From Triplophysa rosa (lineage: Eukaryota; Chordata; Actinopteri; Cypriniformes; Nemacheilidae): a DNA stretch of 64,000 nt. Below are positions 1 through 10,592 of this stretch, piece after piece (position 1 is the first letter of the stretch; every line of letters begins with the position of its first letter). The stretch is taken from positions 17,393,710 to 17,457,709 of the forward strand of contig NC_079900.1 in assembly GCF_024868665.1 (NCBI RefSeq), given 5' to 3'. A program made the position numbers and the translations under genes. The notes beneath the pieces are model-generated. The model did no database searches. It was not told the DNA's origin and saw only the letters and a program-made list of their open reading frames with translations.

Positions 1-85
1 TACTTCACTCGTACTGCGTAGCAGGACGCTATGGGGAAAACTCCTTTTTCTCCGATGACTGAAGCTTTACAATAACGCAGTGAAT
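1..85 (+). repeat. Left inverted terminal repeat of the DIRS-like element
   Basis: Bases 11-85 match the reverse complement of 3536-3610 over 75 bp. Bases 1-38 also match the reverse complement of 3240-3277 in the internal complementary region. The first ten bases have no partner in the right ITR, as expected for the unequal ITR ends of DIRS elements. Confidence 0.9.
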
Positions 86-137
86 TTCCCACGCTCAAGA
101 TGCACTCAGAGAGACGGAATGACCTCATTGTGAGAGT

Positions 138-1253
138 ATGAGTCTCTCCTCTCTGCGCTCACGGATAGCTTTCTTCTCAGAGAGCGAATCTGCTTCTCGA
201 TCCCTCCCGCTTCACTCTACGGAGACGAAGCAGCGGGGTAGAGGAACTAAGTGCTCGGGGAAGCGCGAGCTCACATCCCCTCGGCGTGCCTCGCCCTCTC
301 CAGAGAGAGAAAATTCGCCGGTTCGTTTTTCCCAGGCCGACCAGCGTCCACCGGTGTCTGCCGGCGGCATGGTCTCGTTTGGCGGAAGCGAATTCGAGGA
401 AGACGACAGCATGTTGTTAGCGGCTTCAGACGGGGAGGAGCTGTCGGGCTCGGTTTTCGAGCCCGCTCCCCTGCCGTCTATAGAGCACAGCGAACCCGCA
501 CCGGGTCTGGATTCCGAGCTTTTTCGGGTCCTTACTAAGGCTGTGGAGGAGCTGGGCTTAGAGTGGTCCTCTCCGGAGGAACCCGCTCGCAGCCGCCTGG
601 ACGAATGGTTCCTGCCGGGGCGCCGCCAAGCCCCTCGTCAGCGAACTTCACCGTTCTTCCCGGAGGTTCACGATGAACTCACCAGGTCATGGCGCGCTCC
701 CTACTCAGCCTGTCTACGACCCTCTTCTTCCTCCGCTCTCACCTCGGTTGACGGCACAGAGGAAAAGGGATATGAGAAGCTGCCTCCCCTGGATGAGTCG
801 GTGGCCGCACATCTGTGTCCGCCCTCGGCCATCGGTTGGATGGCAAAAGCGGCCCATCCCTCTAAGCCGTGCAAAACCACCTCGGCCCTTGCTGGACGCG
901 CTTTCTCGTCCGCCCGCCAAGCGGCTTCAGCATTGCATTCCATGGCAGTGCTTCAAGTGTACCAGGCCAAACTCTTCCAGGGCATGGACATGTCCGGTAC
1001 AGATATCGCGCCCTTCAAAGAACCGCGGAGCGCGACGGATCTCACCCTATGCGCCACCAAGGCCACGGCCCAGGCGATAGGCAGATCGATGGCCAGTCTC
1101 GTGGTGCTCGAGTGCCATCTGTGGCTGACGCTCACAGAGATCAAGGAAGCAGACAAGGTCCCCTTCCTCGATGCTCCAATATCCGCTGCCGGCCGTCTCG
1201 GACGCCTATGCATCTGGGTGGATCAGGTCTGTGTAACAGCTCTAGCCCCATAG
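138..1253 (+). CDS. Gag-like ORF1 of the DIRS-like element, C-terminus lost
   Basis: This 371-codon frame starts at the first ATG after the left ITR. The N-terminal third is rich in Ser, Glu and Arg. A more ordered part follows, with blocks such as LVVLECHLWLTLTEIKEADK (about residues 318-337) that I associate with fish DIRS gag proteins. Shortly after the DAPIS block (about residue 343) the frame runs into unrelated residues and stops. I infer that a deletion joins the gag interior to the RNase H region, removing the gag C-terminus and the whole RT domain. The protein is expected to act in particle or RNP assembly. Family assignment rests on position and resemblance. Confidence 0.7.
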   Translation: MSLSSLRSRIAFFSESESASRSLPLHSTETKQRGRGTKCSGKRELTSPRRASPSPERENSPVRFSQADQRPPVSAGGMVSFGGSEFEEDDSMLLAASDGEELSGSVFEPAPLPSIEHSEPAPGLDSELFRVLTKAVEELGLEWSSPEEPARSRLDEWFLPGRRQAPRQRTSPFFPEVHDELTRSWRAPYSACLRPSSSSALTSVDGTEEKGYEKLPPLDESVAAHLCPPSAIGWMAKAAHPSKPCKTTSALAGRAFSSARQAASALHSMAVLQVYQAKLFQGMDMSGTDIAPFKEPRSATDLTLCATKATAQAIGRSMASLVVLECHLWLTLTEIKEADKVPFLDAPISAAGRLGRLCIWVDQVCVTALAP

Positions 1254-2075
1254 AGGTATCCTCTTTGGTTGGAGCAGGGTGTGCCCCTGGGCACCACATG
1301 CAGACGAAAGGTGGTCACAACAGACGCCTCCAAAACGGGTTGGGGGGCTCTGTGCGATGGCACACCGGCCTTCGGCCACTGGTCGATTCAGGAAAAGGGC
1401 CTGCACATCAACTGCCTAGAAATGCAGGCAGTATGGCTGGCTCTTCGCCACTTCCTACTGGTCTTACGGGACCGCCACGTCTTAGTCCGACAGTGGTGTC
1501 CTACATAAATCACCAGGGAGGCCTCTCCTCAAGACGCCTTTTCTCCCTGGTACTTTGCCTCTTGGAATGGGCTCAGTGCAATCTGCGCTCACTAAGGGCA
1601 ACTCATGTGCCAGGCAGACTGAACCAGGGAGCAGATATGCTATCTCGGAGCAACGTCCCTTCAGAGGAATGGACGCTCCACCCCAAGTTGGTTCAGAAAG
1701 TCTTCGACAAGGCAGAAAATGACCTTTTTGCCTCAAAAGACAACACTCATTGCCCAACCTATTTTTTCGAAGGAAAGGGACGCCTTGGCCCACAACTGGC
1801 CCAACCGACTCCTCTGTGCCTTCCCCCCAATCGCTCTCATACCACAGACGATCAGGAGGATCAGAGAACAGGCGAACAGTTCTTCTCTGGAAGAACCAGC
1901 CTTTGGTTGCAGAACTGTCTCAGCTGCTCATAGCAGCCCCGTGGCCTATTCCCCTGAGACGGGACCTCCTCTCTCAGGCAGGCAACATGATTTGGCACCC
2001 CCAGCCAGAGCTGTGGGCTCTGCACCTTTGGCCTCTCGACGGGAGCCTACGGTCCTCCCCAAGAGTGTCATGAAC
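1254..2075 (+). pseudogene. RT/RNase H relic of the DIRS-like element (RT deleted, frameshifted)
   Basis: Only the RNase H end of the pol-like ORF remains. From 1269 the frame reads VVTTDASKTGWGA and then HINCLEMQAVWLAL, giving the first catalytic Asp and the Glu (codons 19 and 51 of that frame). At about 1489 a small loss of bases removes the expected later Asp-containing motif and shifts the frame; reading resumes as TVVSYINHQGG, then HVPGRLNQGADMLSR and DLFASKDNTHCPTYF. Two more frame changes occur near 1780 and 1880 before WPIPLRRDLLS and IWHPQPELW. No YxDD-type RT motif is present: the space between the gag block and RNase H is only a few tens of bases, against well over a kilobase in a full element. 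Confidence 0.8.
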
Positions 2076-3041
2076 ACAATATCACAGGCTAGAGCTCCGT
2101 CTACTAGAAGACTATATACCCTCAAGTGGTCTGTCTTCTCCACCTGGTGTACAACCCGCGGCGCAGACCCAGAATCCTGTGACATATCACTAATTCTGTC
2201 CTTCCTGCAAGAGCTATTGGATAAGGGCCGCTCCCCTTCCATGCTCAAGGTCTATGTGGCAGCAATTGCAGCTTCTCATGCCCCCGTAGCGGGCCAAGGA
2301 GTGGGAAAGAATGACTTGGTCATTCGCTTCTTGAAGGGTTCCAGGCGGCTACGCCCTCCTCACCCCCTCACCGTTCCCATATGGGATCTGCCCACGGTGT
2401 TGAGAGCTCTGAAGGGCCCTTCCTTCGAACCTCTGCAGTCTGCGGACCTCCGTCCCTTAACGCTTAAAACCGCTCTGCTGCTAGCATTAGCATCGGTAAA
2501 ACGTGTGGGCGATCTACAGGCGCTGTCTGTGAGCCCCTCCTGTCTTGAGTTTGGGCCTGACAACTCTAAGGTAGTCCTCAAACCTAGACATGGTTACGTA
2601 CCTAAGGTGCTCTCTACTCCATTTAGAGCACAGGTAGTGACACTTTCTGCACTCCCCTCCTCCGAGCAGGACCCGGAGCTGAATCTGCTCTGTCCAGTCA
2701 GAGCGCTAAAGATCTACATTGAGCGTTCCGCCCCATTCAGGCGGTCGGAACAGCTTTTTGTCTGCTTTGGCGACCGCACCAGAGGGTCTCCGGTCACGAA
2801 GCGTAGACTATCTAAATGGATAGTTGAGGCTATCGCGCTGGCATACTCTTCCTTGGGCCTTCTATGCCCCACGGGAGTTAGAGCCCATTTTACTAGAAGT
2901 GTCGCCTCTTCCTGGGCATGGTCTAGCGGAGTCTCCATAGCGGATATTTGTGCGGCGGCCTGCTGGGCTTCACCTTCCACATTTACCAGATTCTACAGTC
3001 TGGACGTTCCGGTCTTACAGGCCCGGGTCCTTTCTGCTTAA
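1719..3041 (+). CDS. Tyrosine recombinase (YR) ORF of the DIRS-like element, apparently intact
   Basis: 440 codons without interruption. The first ~115 residues overlap the broken pol frame and are probably not all recombinase. The recombinase proper begins near Met118 with a SAM-like core-binding part (STRRLYTLKW, then a helix-rich block). The catalytic part has Arg262 in VKRVGDL, the HxxR motif at His390-Arg393 (HFTR) and the nucleophile Tyr426 in TRFYSLDV. The order R...HxxR...Y with about 33 residues from HxxR-Arg to Tyr fits the lambda-integrase family. The protein would recombine the circular cDNA into the target. It has no frameshift or stop, in contrast to the upstream RT/RNase H region, so this copy may still make a recombinase. 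Confidence 0.85.
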   Translation: MTFLPQKTTLIAQPIFSKERDALAHNWPNRLLCAFPPIALIPQTIRRIREQANSSSLEEPAFGCRTVSAAHSSPVAYSPETGPPLSGRQHDLAPPARAVGSAPLASRREPTVLPKSVMNTISQARAPSTRRLYTLKWSVFSTWCTTRGADPESCDISLILSFLQELLDKGRSPSMLKVYVAAIAASHAPVAGQGVGKNDLVIRFLKGSRRLRPPHPLTVPIWDLPTVLRALKGPSFEPLQSADLRPLTLKTALLLALASVKRVGDLQALSVSPSCLEFGPDNSKVVLKPRHGYVPKVLSTPFRAQVVTLSALPSSEQDPELNLLCPVRALKIYIERSAPFRRSEQLFVCFGDRTRGSPVTKRRLSKWIVEAIALAYSSLGLLCPTGVRAHFTRSVASSWAWSSGVSIADICAAACWASPSTFTRFYSLDVPVLQARVLSA

Positions 3042-3239
3042 GACTACTGCTGGGCTGTGGTTGCCGTCAACCACACCAGCACCTAGCACACTACTGGGAC
3101 GACTAACCAGATTAGGTTACCTATTAGCTTGGCTTTTCAGCCTTCCGCAGGATTCTCTGCCTCATACCTATCCTCGAGCCATGGCTTCGGGATTATATGA
3201 TGTTTTCGTTCCACTTGTAGCATGGCGGGATTATACTGG

Positions 3240-3346
3240 TTCCCCATAGCGTCCTGCTACGCAGTACGAGTGAAGTATCGATAGGGAACGTACTCGGTTA
3301 CTAACGTAACCTCGGTTCCCTGAGATACGGGAACGAGTACTGCGTT
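3240..3346. repeat. Internal complementary region (ICR) of the DIRS-like element
   Basis: The first part (3240-3277) is the exact reverse complement of the left end. The second part (3287-3346) is the reverse complement of the right end at 3601-3660. The nine bases between, TCGATAGGG, should complement the missing left tip. In the DIRS model this region templates the junction of the two ends during circle formation, so its integrity implies the element inserted recently. Confidence 0.85.
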
Positions 3347-3535
3347 CCTGGCCATGCTTACAAGCTGCATATGGTCGTCGCTTCAGTCGAAGTAACCTGA
3401 GGACCCTACGGTGATGTGTCTGCTTATATAGCCATAAGCCCCGCCCATTTTGGCAGGCACCATCGCCATAGGTCCATGCAGCTTCGCTGCCATTGGCTCA
3501 AAGTTTTACTTTGCATGCACCAATGGCCATGCAGT

Positions 3536-3660
3536 ATTCACTGCGTTATTGTAAAGCTTCAGTCATCGGAGAAAAAGGAGTTTTCCCCATAGCGTCCTGC
3601 TACGCAGTACTCGTTCCCGTATCTCAGGGAACCGAGGTTACGTTAGTAACCAAGTACGTT
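3536..3660 (+). repeat. Right inverted terminal repeat of the DIRS-like element
   Basis: Bases 3536-3610 mirror the left ITR. Bases 3611-3660 are unique to the right end and are mirrored only in the ICR. Just past 3660 the sequence becomes the retroposon family that is also found at 28444-29042. Confidence 0.88.
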
Positions 3661-4112
3661 ACATACAGTAACATTCCTCTGTTGTCTGATATCGATCACA
3701 AAATAAGACAAAATTAGACCTGAACAGTTTCAACAAATGAAATTTCCTAAATCACAACTAACAAGCTGTCCCTATTTTTCATAAACATTTACTCAGTAAC
3801 GTTTAATCAAAGTCACTGAGTGCAGCTGTGACACGTCTGAGGGGACCTGGCCCTCCCGACTGAGATTGGTTTCTCCTGAGGTTTTTTTCTCCATTTATTT
3901 GTCATTGGAGTTTGGGTTCCTCGCCACAGGGCCGTGTTGACTTGCCTACCGGGAGACTGCTTTTATTAGATATTATTTATTATTTATTAGAAAGATCTTG
4001 CTTGTTCTATAAACACCTTTCTGTGTTTTTCTTATTTTCTCCTGTAAAGCTGCTTTGGAACAATGCACATTGTGAAAAGTGCTATATACATAAAATTGAA
4101 TTGAACTGAATT
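3661..4112 (+). repeat. Retroposon 3' part ending in an (AATTGA)-type tail
   Basis: The segment matches the reverse complement of 28444-28890 almost end to end, including the landmarks TAACATTCCTCTGTTG, CATTTACTCAGTAAC, GGAGACTGC and CTTGCTTGTTCTATAAACACC. It ends in a simple tail (AAAATTGAATTGAACTGAATT region, 4090-4112), which marks the 3' end of a SINE or 5'-truncated LINE. Its 5' side is replaced by the DIRS-like element, showing that the DIRS element integrated into this older repeat. Confidence 0.75.
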
Positions 4113-7100
4113 AATGTACTTGTTGAAGTCTTAACCTGTTGTCTCTGAATCTAAATGAGGGCTTGTATAAAGACATGATGATCATCAGTTGTTCTTTCAT
4201 TGGTCAAAATAAGACAGTCGGCAACAGGGTTCACATGCAGTGCTGTTTCAAATAGTCTATTAATTATTGACTGTGGGGTAAAACTAATCTCAGTTACCAT
4301 AGTTACCATATGGAAATAAAAAAACTTGCCTAAAAGTTGTTGTGTTTTTGCATGGTAAATAAAGCAAACAATACACAACCATAATTTGTCATCAGCTGAA
4401 TAAGATAAGCTCTAATATGACAGCAATGGATTCAGGCACATCAGTGACAAGATAATCACAGAAGCCTGTGGCATGTCTGGAGCAGACCTTATTTTGCCAA
4501 TTTTATTACAGCTAAAATAATAAATAAGGAAATTCAGTTTAACGGGATTGCTTTTTCCCTGAGTAAACCAAATCCAGAGTATATATTTATGGTGCATTAC
4601 TGACTGTAACTGTGAAACTGAATTTAAAGCTACAGTTTATCAGTTTATATTGATTATCATCAATACAGTATATATATAATGGTCAGAGTGCAGCGTCGTT
4701 TTTTCAGTACAACAAAGCATTTACTAATTACTAACATCTGTTTTCATATGATTCCACATCATCGCTGAATTGCTTGTATTTACTGGTAGAATTCAAAACG
4801 TCATCTTGCTGGTGTAACAAAAGTCCTTTCCTAATTATTTTTTATTTCTTGTGTGTGCTTAATTGTTTTTGAATAGCTAAATCCATCACATTTTCTTAAT
4901 TGCTCCGAAATTTTCTCTTCTATAAAAGACTCTTATCATGACTGAATAAAACAGGTGTGATGCCACCGGATTACTGCACAAGCTTGTTTATTTTGCAGAT
5001 GTGAACGAATTTGAAAATAAACAGCTTAAACTGAAAACATATAACATTTAATTTAAATAGTTGTCAATGAAAAACGTTACATTGTGGGTTTAATTATAAA
5101 TTAAATAAAAGAACGCAATTGCAATAATTAATGGCAAAATGTTGCTAATCAATAATTCATGTTTCCTCAACCATAATAGTGAACTTTTGTACTGTCATAG
5201 TAATTCAAACTTGAATAATTCAGGTTCCATCTAAATGCAATGATAGTTTTGTGAAATAAGCAGTCAGCCCAACCCGGCTGCTTAACAAATGCTGTCGAAC
5301 TACACTTGCTCTGCCAATAGCAGAGAGCACAGAATGGGAAAAGAACAGGTTACACAGAACAAGTTCTTGCATTTAATAACATCTACAGAATTGAACAGAA
5401 TGTAGTGGTCCTTGCAATACGCAGATGCAAAAGAATGGCTTCTCATTACAGGATGCTAAAAAAAAACGGAAATTAAAAGGAAATATAATGACAATTAAAG
5501 AAACTTTTATAGTGTCTTCAATACTTGCCACAATATTGTTACATCTTTGAATTATCTTAATTTGAATTCTTTTCTTGTTTAATGCGATTATGATTTATTA
5601 AATTATCATTTATCTCAGTCAAATGTAAAATATCTTAACTGCTTTAGAAATAAGTTGTGCCATTGTTGCCATCACTTGTAACAAGTATCTGTAGAACTAA
5701 AATGATCTGTTATCACAGTTTATCATATCGGTGCACGTCAAGCATCAGTATACATTTAAATGTCTGAAAGCGTTTAAAGATGTCTGAGAGATGTCTGAAT
5801 TGTGAAGCACATGATTGAAAAAAAGAGCAGATCCAATCAGAGAGGAGAACACTGGGGCTTTAGAGCCATCTTTCATCACACTATTCACAGAGCTTTTTAA
5901 CACCCCTACTATTCAGGTCATAGAGCCATTCCAAAAATGACTTACCCCGACTGATCGGGTCAAACTGTCCAGTGATCACACACATGTCTGAGATCCACCA
6001 TCAGTATCTGGCCTGTCTCTGTGGAAAAAAACCACCCAATTAGAGACATATGGGCAATATGTATGTCTACACATTTGAATTTAAAAGATTACAAATGTTA
6101 TTACACTTATGGATTTCAAAATATCAAAAATCGTTAATTCAAAATGTGAGACGGACTTTCATTACAAGCCATTTGCCAATCTTCCTAAACTGTGTGATAA
6201 AAATGAACTATCAATAACTAAGCAGACGTAGAAAGCCTTATATTACACAGCATCTCCAGCGATGATAAAAAGATCATTTTTCTTGATGTGTGGTTTATCC
6301 CAAGATTATTTCTCTATTTATATCTTGCATTGCTTTATGCCATTTCAAAATTAATATTCACTGCTCAGAAGATGCAATGATATGCTATGCAAATAAGATG
6401 ACACTAATGAGTTACCGATTATTAACACTCCATTAATTCAGTACGTCTTTTTCTGTGAGCTCCATGCATATCAGCTGAGAGTGCTAATGAATGTTCAGCT
6501 AATACAGCAATGTAAAGACATAAATGCACAAATTTTATATTTCTATGTTTGAATGGGTCAAGGTTTAGCTGGTTATGGCATCGTATGCTATTGCTACACC
6601 ATGTGGCTAAAAAAACATCTTTCTCTGTCGAGAGCCATTCAGAACTGTCTGTTAATTCTGGTAAAAAATTGCTTTCATGTGTTCACACCCTAACAGCAGT
6701 CATACAAGGTCAAACTGAAATAATTTTTGAATGATTAAACCACGACCAAAGTGTGTTAGGTTGTCCGCTATTCTCCCCCACTGTTTCAACAGAACAAGAA
6801 CATTGTCTTGGTATGATAAGCGTAAGCACATACAATTACAATTTTTTCAGAGTCAGACCGGGTGTGGGTAAAGCCTTAGACAAACTATGGGTCCCTTGGG
6901 AGCAAGAGGTTAAATGACTTGTTCAAAGGCACCAATGGCAGCAGTTCGAGTGGGACGTTATCAGTTGATTTGCCTGACAGCTCATGTACAATGCTCCCAC
7001 TCAGATGGAAAATTTCAGTATGTGCCACAACGTTAATTCTTTACGCTTAAGCGACACAGGATTAAATTAGCCATATCAGAGATGGGTGGCCCCGCACACA

Positions 7101-8860
7101 TCTCCTGTCACGTAACAGCTGCTGCACCGTATAAACCTAGACTCTGTCTATTGATCTTCATAAGTGTTTTAGTATTTAAGAGACAGATCTGTCAATGATA
7201 AGCAAGTTAGACCAATTAATTGAGCACTTTTTGCTGATAAGACAGAAATTAATACTCTGCAATCAGTCTGAATGACATAATGCGACTGCAAATGAAGATA
7301 AATAGATATTAATGACCATCTGCTTTTCCTTTGGATCAAAATAACAAACACACTGAAATCATCTCATTAGGGTTGTGCAACTGTATTAGCTCTTTTTAAG
7401 TAATTGTTTTTTTTTAATAAGTTCATAATTAAATAAAATAAGTTCTGTCTGGATCACTTTTGTCAAAAATGATTGACAATTAGCATACAGTTTAGACTGG
7501 CAATATGGTTCTGTTCTGGGTAAAACTCCCTGCCCATCCATGCAGCCAGCATGAATAAGAACAGAGAGAATTATGTGTTAAACGTTTAAGTTTAACACAT
7601 AATTAAAATGTAATTGAGACTTATGAAGAGGAATATCATAAAGTCGAGTCCTGATTGAAAATTTGAAGTGGAGTAAGGGATGGAGGAGGGTAATTCGCTT
7701 GTGAGTAACGCGATAAGCTGCTGATAGCTGAATTTAAAATGGAAGCTGTGATCGCGTCATATTTCTTGATTTTTAGCTTCAGTAACTGACATGCTTAGCA
7801 AACAGTGAATAAACAATATGCAATGCGTTCACTTGTATATTGCTTTAAGACAGCATTTTAGAAATGCAGAGGTGACCTGATGTTTTGTGCTCCACCGAAA
7901 GCACCGACTGACTGATATATAGAGTACAGTAAAGCAACCACTCTACTCTGCTCTGTTTGTTTATTATTATTGATTATAACATAATAAAACTCTGCCGCAG
8001 CAAAATAATTTAAATAATGACAAAGGCAGACTAAAAAAACGTGCCCTTATTCTGTAAATTATTCTGTAAAAATAGCCATCAAATGTAAATGGGCCTTTGG
8101 CCATCACCAGTTTTGTATGCTATATCAGACGATGTGCAAACAAACTGTGTGAAGACAAAAAATAATAATTCCAATAGTTGAACACGAAACAAAATTGTTT
8201 TCCATGTATATTCTGCAGTACGCACTGTGTATTTCTGTGAAGCAGGGAGTTGTTAATGATCTGGTCTCATGATCTGACCAGAAAGTCATTTGCATTCCGG
8301 TGAAAGAAGTGATAGTCAAAGGGCCTTAGACAGCTGCCATACAGCACAAGCCTGTGAAAGCCCCAAAGCAGCGGAACCCAGAGTTTAGCAGAGGCAAGCT
8401 TCATGGATTTCTGTCCTATTCTTTTAGTTACTCATCATAATGACTCCATTTAGCTGTTCAATGACCCATTTAATGGCACAGAGCAGGCTTTGGAAGCACT
8501 GTGTCCTTGGCAGGGCAGATTTTGCAGCTGCCCTGGCGTATGCTACCTTTAACCCAAACTGTGGTCCATCTACACCGTCACTAAAAGCCCCCACCCATCC
8601 ACCCCCTCCCTACACCCAAACCACTAACACACCCCTTTGCATCAGCAAGTTATCGGGGACCAGAAGCAGCACCAACTGGGAATCCTGCATCACCATTGTA
8701 CACCACAAGGGCATTTTTCATCATAAATGAAGCACAGGCAGTGGAGATCTTGTGCTATATACAAAAAAAACAAGGTTTTACTACACGTTTAATGTAACGT
8801 TATTTAACAAAAAAAATGCTCTCTTCATGTATAGTTTTGACAATGCCCTGACTTACATGT
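4113..8860. other. Unique AT-rich DNA without recognised genes
   Basis: I see no coding exon, RNA gene or full repeat. Short reading frames here have no recognisable motif and no consistent codon character. The one structural feature is the perfect palindrome at 7569-7604, listed separately. Around 8570-8650 there is a C-rich pyrimidine stretch. Confidence 0.5.
7569..7604. repeat. Perfect inverted repeat, 15-bp arms, 6-bp loop
   Basis: The arms AATTATGTGTTAAAC (7569-7583) and their exact reverse complement (7590-7604) flank GTTTAA. It has no U-tract or coding neighbour that would make it a terminator. It is possibly a relic of a short palindromic MITE or a cruciform-prone site. Confidence 0.8.
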
Positions 8861-9189
8861 TGTAGCAAGGTTCAAAGTAGGGAAGGAAGGAGGCGGGAAC
8901 CGGCGAACATTCAAAACATTTGAATCAAAAATAAATACACAAAAATACAAAAGTAACACGCCGGTTGCCCCTTGCGGACGACTGCCAGCAAAACGAACAT
9001 AAACAAAACGTAATCAACGTCCGTGCCCGGTCCTCTCTAGTCGGCAGTCCTGTCGCTCGTCCTCTTATGCTCCCGATCTCCTCCGTCAGGCATGCGGGAC
9101 CGGTGCACGTACAGCTGATACTCATTATCACTCACGCCACCGGCCCCGCCTTCCTGCCCCACGGCTCTCGTCCCGCCTTCCTTGCTACA
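8861..9189 (-). repeat. 3' LTR of the minus-strand TRIM-like element
   Basis: 329 bp, GC-richer than its surroundings, starting TGTAGCAAGG and ending CCTTGCTACA on the plus strand. It aligns along its length with 9808-10130, including the long shared blocks around GGAGGCGGGAACCGGCGAAC and CGTCCTCTTATGCTCCCGAT, with scattered substitutions and small indels. Confidence 0.88.
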
Positions 9190-9807
9190 TAAACCCATCG
9201 CCCCTCACAGGCCAGGGGGTACCACCGCGCCTGTGCTTACTCCCCCCCGGGGGCCCCCCCTTGAGAGCCCCAGGGGTACGCACCGACAAGACGAGAGAAC
9301 GGAGCCGGGAGCACCACGAGCGACAGGGACGAGAGAGGGGAGAGAGGAAAAAAAATTGTGGTCCGGTTCCCCAACACGCTGTCGCTCGGTCCTCAGCCAG
9401 CCGAGAGGCTCTTCCTTGCGGTGCCATGCAGTAGTACTGGACGCTCCCTCGCTCCTCCTCCACCCCCTGGCGGCCGGCGATGGCTCCTCCAGCTGAGGGC
9501 AGCCGGCTGGAAGTCCCCTGCTTCCTGCTCCTCCCCTATACGGCGGACAGCAGCAGGCTCCTGCCCACGGCAAGCGGGGCTGACTCCTCCGCTCCCTCCC
9601 GGACGGCAGCCACCCCACCTCAGACCCAGGGGCACGGCAGCGAGGTCTTCGCCCCACTCGGGCACACACTCCAGCACCACTGCCTCGGGCAGCCGCTCGC
9701 GGACATCCATCGTCCGTGCTGCCCGAACTCTTCGGCACTGCGATCCCCCTCAGCTGCGAGGACTCTTTGAGAGCATGTCCCTCCTTCCTCCCGGGTTTCG
9801 GCACCAC
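9190..9807 (-). other. Internal region of the TRIM-like element
   Basis: 618 bp, strongly GC-rich. It opens (minus strand) with the tRNA-Phe-type primer site at 9789-9806. Overlapping open frames exist on both strands, but this is expected at such base composition, and none shows a CCHC knuckle, DxG protease or YxDD motif. A purine-rich patch (minus strand, 9193-9207) next to the 3' LTR is a weak polypurine-tract candidate. Confidence 0.7.
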
Positions 9808-10130
9808 TATAGCACGGTTCAAAGTACGGAAGGAAGGAGGCGGGAACCGGCGAACATTCAAAACATTTTAATGAAAAATAAATACACAAAAATACAAAAG
9901 TAACAAGCCGGCAACCCCTCACGGTCGACTGCCGGCCACACGAACACATAAACAAACTTAACCTATTTCCGGGCCCGGTCCTCTCTCGTCGGCAGTCCCG
10001 TCGCTCGTCCTCTTATGCTCCCGATCTCCTCCGTGAGGCATGCGGGACCGGTGCGCGTACAGCTGATACTCATTATCACTCACGCCCCGCCTTCCTGCCC
10101 CACGGCTCTCGTCCCGCCTTCCTCGCTACA
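9808..10130 (-). repeat. 5' LTR of the minus-strand TRIM-like element
   Basis: 323-bp direct repeat of 8861-9189. Its inner end reads TATAGCACGG instead of TGTAGCAAGG, a degraded terminal dinucleotide. The outer end CCTCGCTACA abuts the CATGT duplication. The level of difference between the LTRs suggests the insertion is not very recent. Confidence 0.87.
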
Positions 10131-10592
10131 CATGTGATGTAAGCATAACAGAGTGAGCCGTGAAGGGGACGTTGCCCACAGGAGATTTGGACCCCATATG
10201 GTCCAAAGGAGCATATAACACACACACTGACCATGACCACCACTGTGCCCCTTGCATCCCACTCCCTCCACTCAGAGATGATTGATCGCCGCTGCTCAGC
10301 TGCTGACAGCTGAAGGAAGCTACACTTGGGAACGTGGGCAGAAAAACAGCCTTGTCGTGGTCCACTTTGATTCTCCAACAGCTGCTTCACGAAAAAAACA
10401 CACATCCAATGAGTCTTTTTAGAGACCTGTGTCTTTTGAAATGCAAAATGGCATTGAGCATCCCCTCTTCAGATACTGGAAACCAACCTTCTTCACAAGG
10501 CCACTGAGGATGTGTGTATTTTAGACAACTCATTCCATTTATCTATAGAAATGCTAATGACATGTTATCCAATTGAACAGCTTTTGTCCCAT

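Larger units (their letters stand above)
1..3660 (+). mobile_element. DIRS-like tyrosine-recombinase retrotransposon, left tip just outside the window
   Basis: Seen: bases 11-85 are the reverse complement of 3536-3610 (inverted terminal repeats). Bases 3240-3346 form an internal complementary region: 3240-3277 complements 1-38, and 3287-3346 complements 3601-3660 with one mismatch. Between lie a gag-like ORF, an RNase H relic and a tyrosine recombinase. This arrangement (ITRs, ICR, YR, no DDE integrase, no target duplication) is diagnostic of DIRS elements. The ICR predicts about 12 more bases to the left of position 1, so the window starts just inside the element. The right edge is placed at 3660, where complementarity stops at a GTT. 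The RT domain is missing, so this copy cannot reverse transcribe on its own. Confidence 0.9.
8861..10130 (-). mobile_element. Non-autonomous LTR retrotransposon (TRIM-like), tRNA-Phe primer site, 5-bp duplication
   Basis: Two direct repeats (8861-9189 and 9808-10130) enclose 618 bp. Each is bounded by inverted TGTAGCAAGG / CCTTGCTACA-type ends (degenerate in the second copy). The pentamer CATGT lies directly before the first (8856-8860) and after the second (10131-10135), a clean target duplication. On the minus strand, one base inside the 9808 edge, is TGGTGCCGAAACCCGGGA (9789-9806), which complements the 3' end of eukaryotic tRNA-Phe including CCA. This fixes the orientation as minus. The interior has no gag, protease, RT or integrase motif, so it must be mobilised in trans. 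Confidence 0.88.

Noticed and set aside
9789..9806. 18 bases identical to a tRNA-Phe 3' end
   Set aside because: Not a tRNA gene: no cloverleaf or A/B boxes around it. Its place next to the LTR makes it a primer-binding site.
9205..9861. 218-codon minus-strand frame across the TRIM interior and LTR edge
   Set aside because: Very GC-rich sequence keeps several frames open on both strands; the frame crosses the LTR boundary and has no retroviral-type motif.
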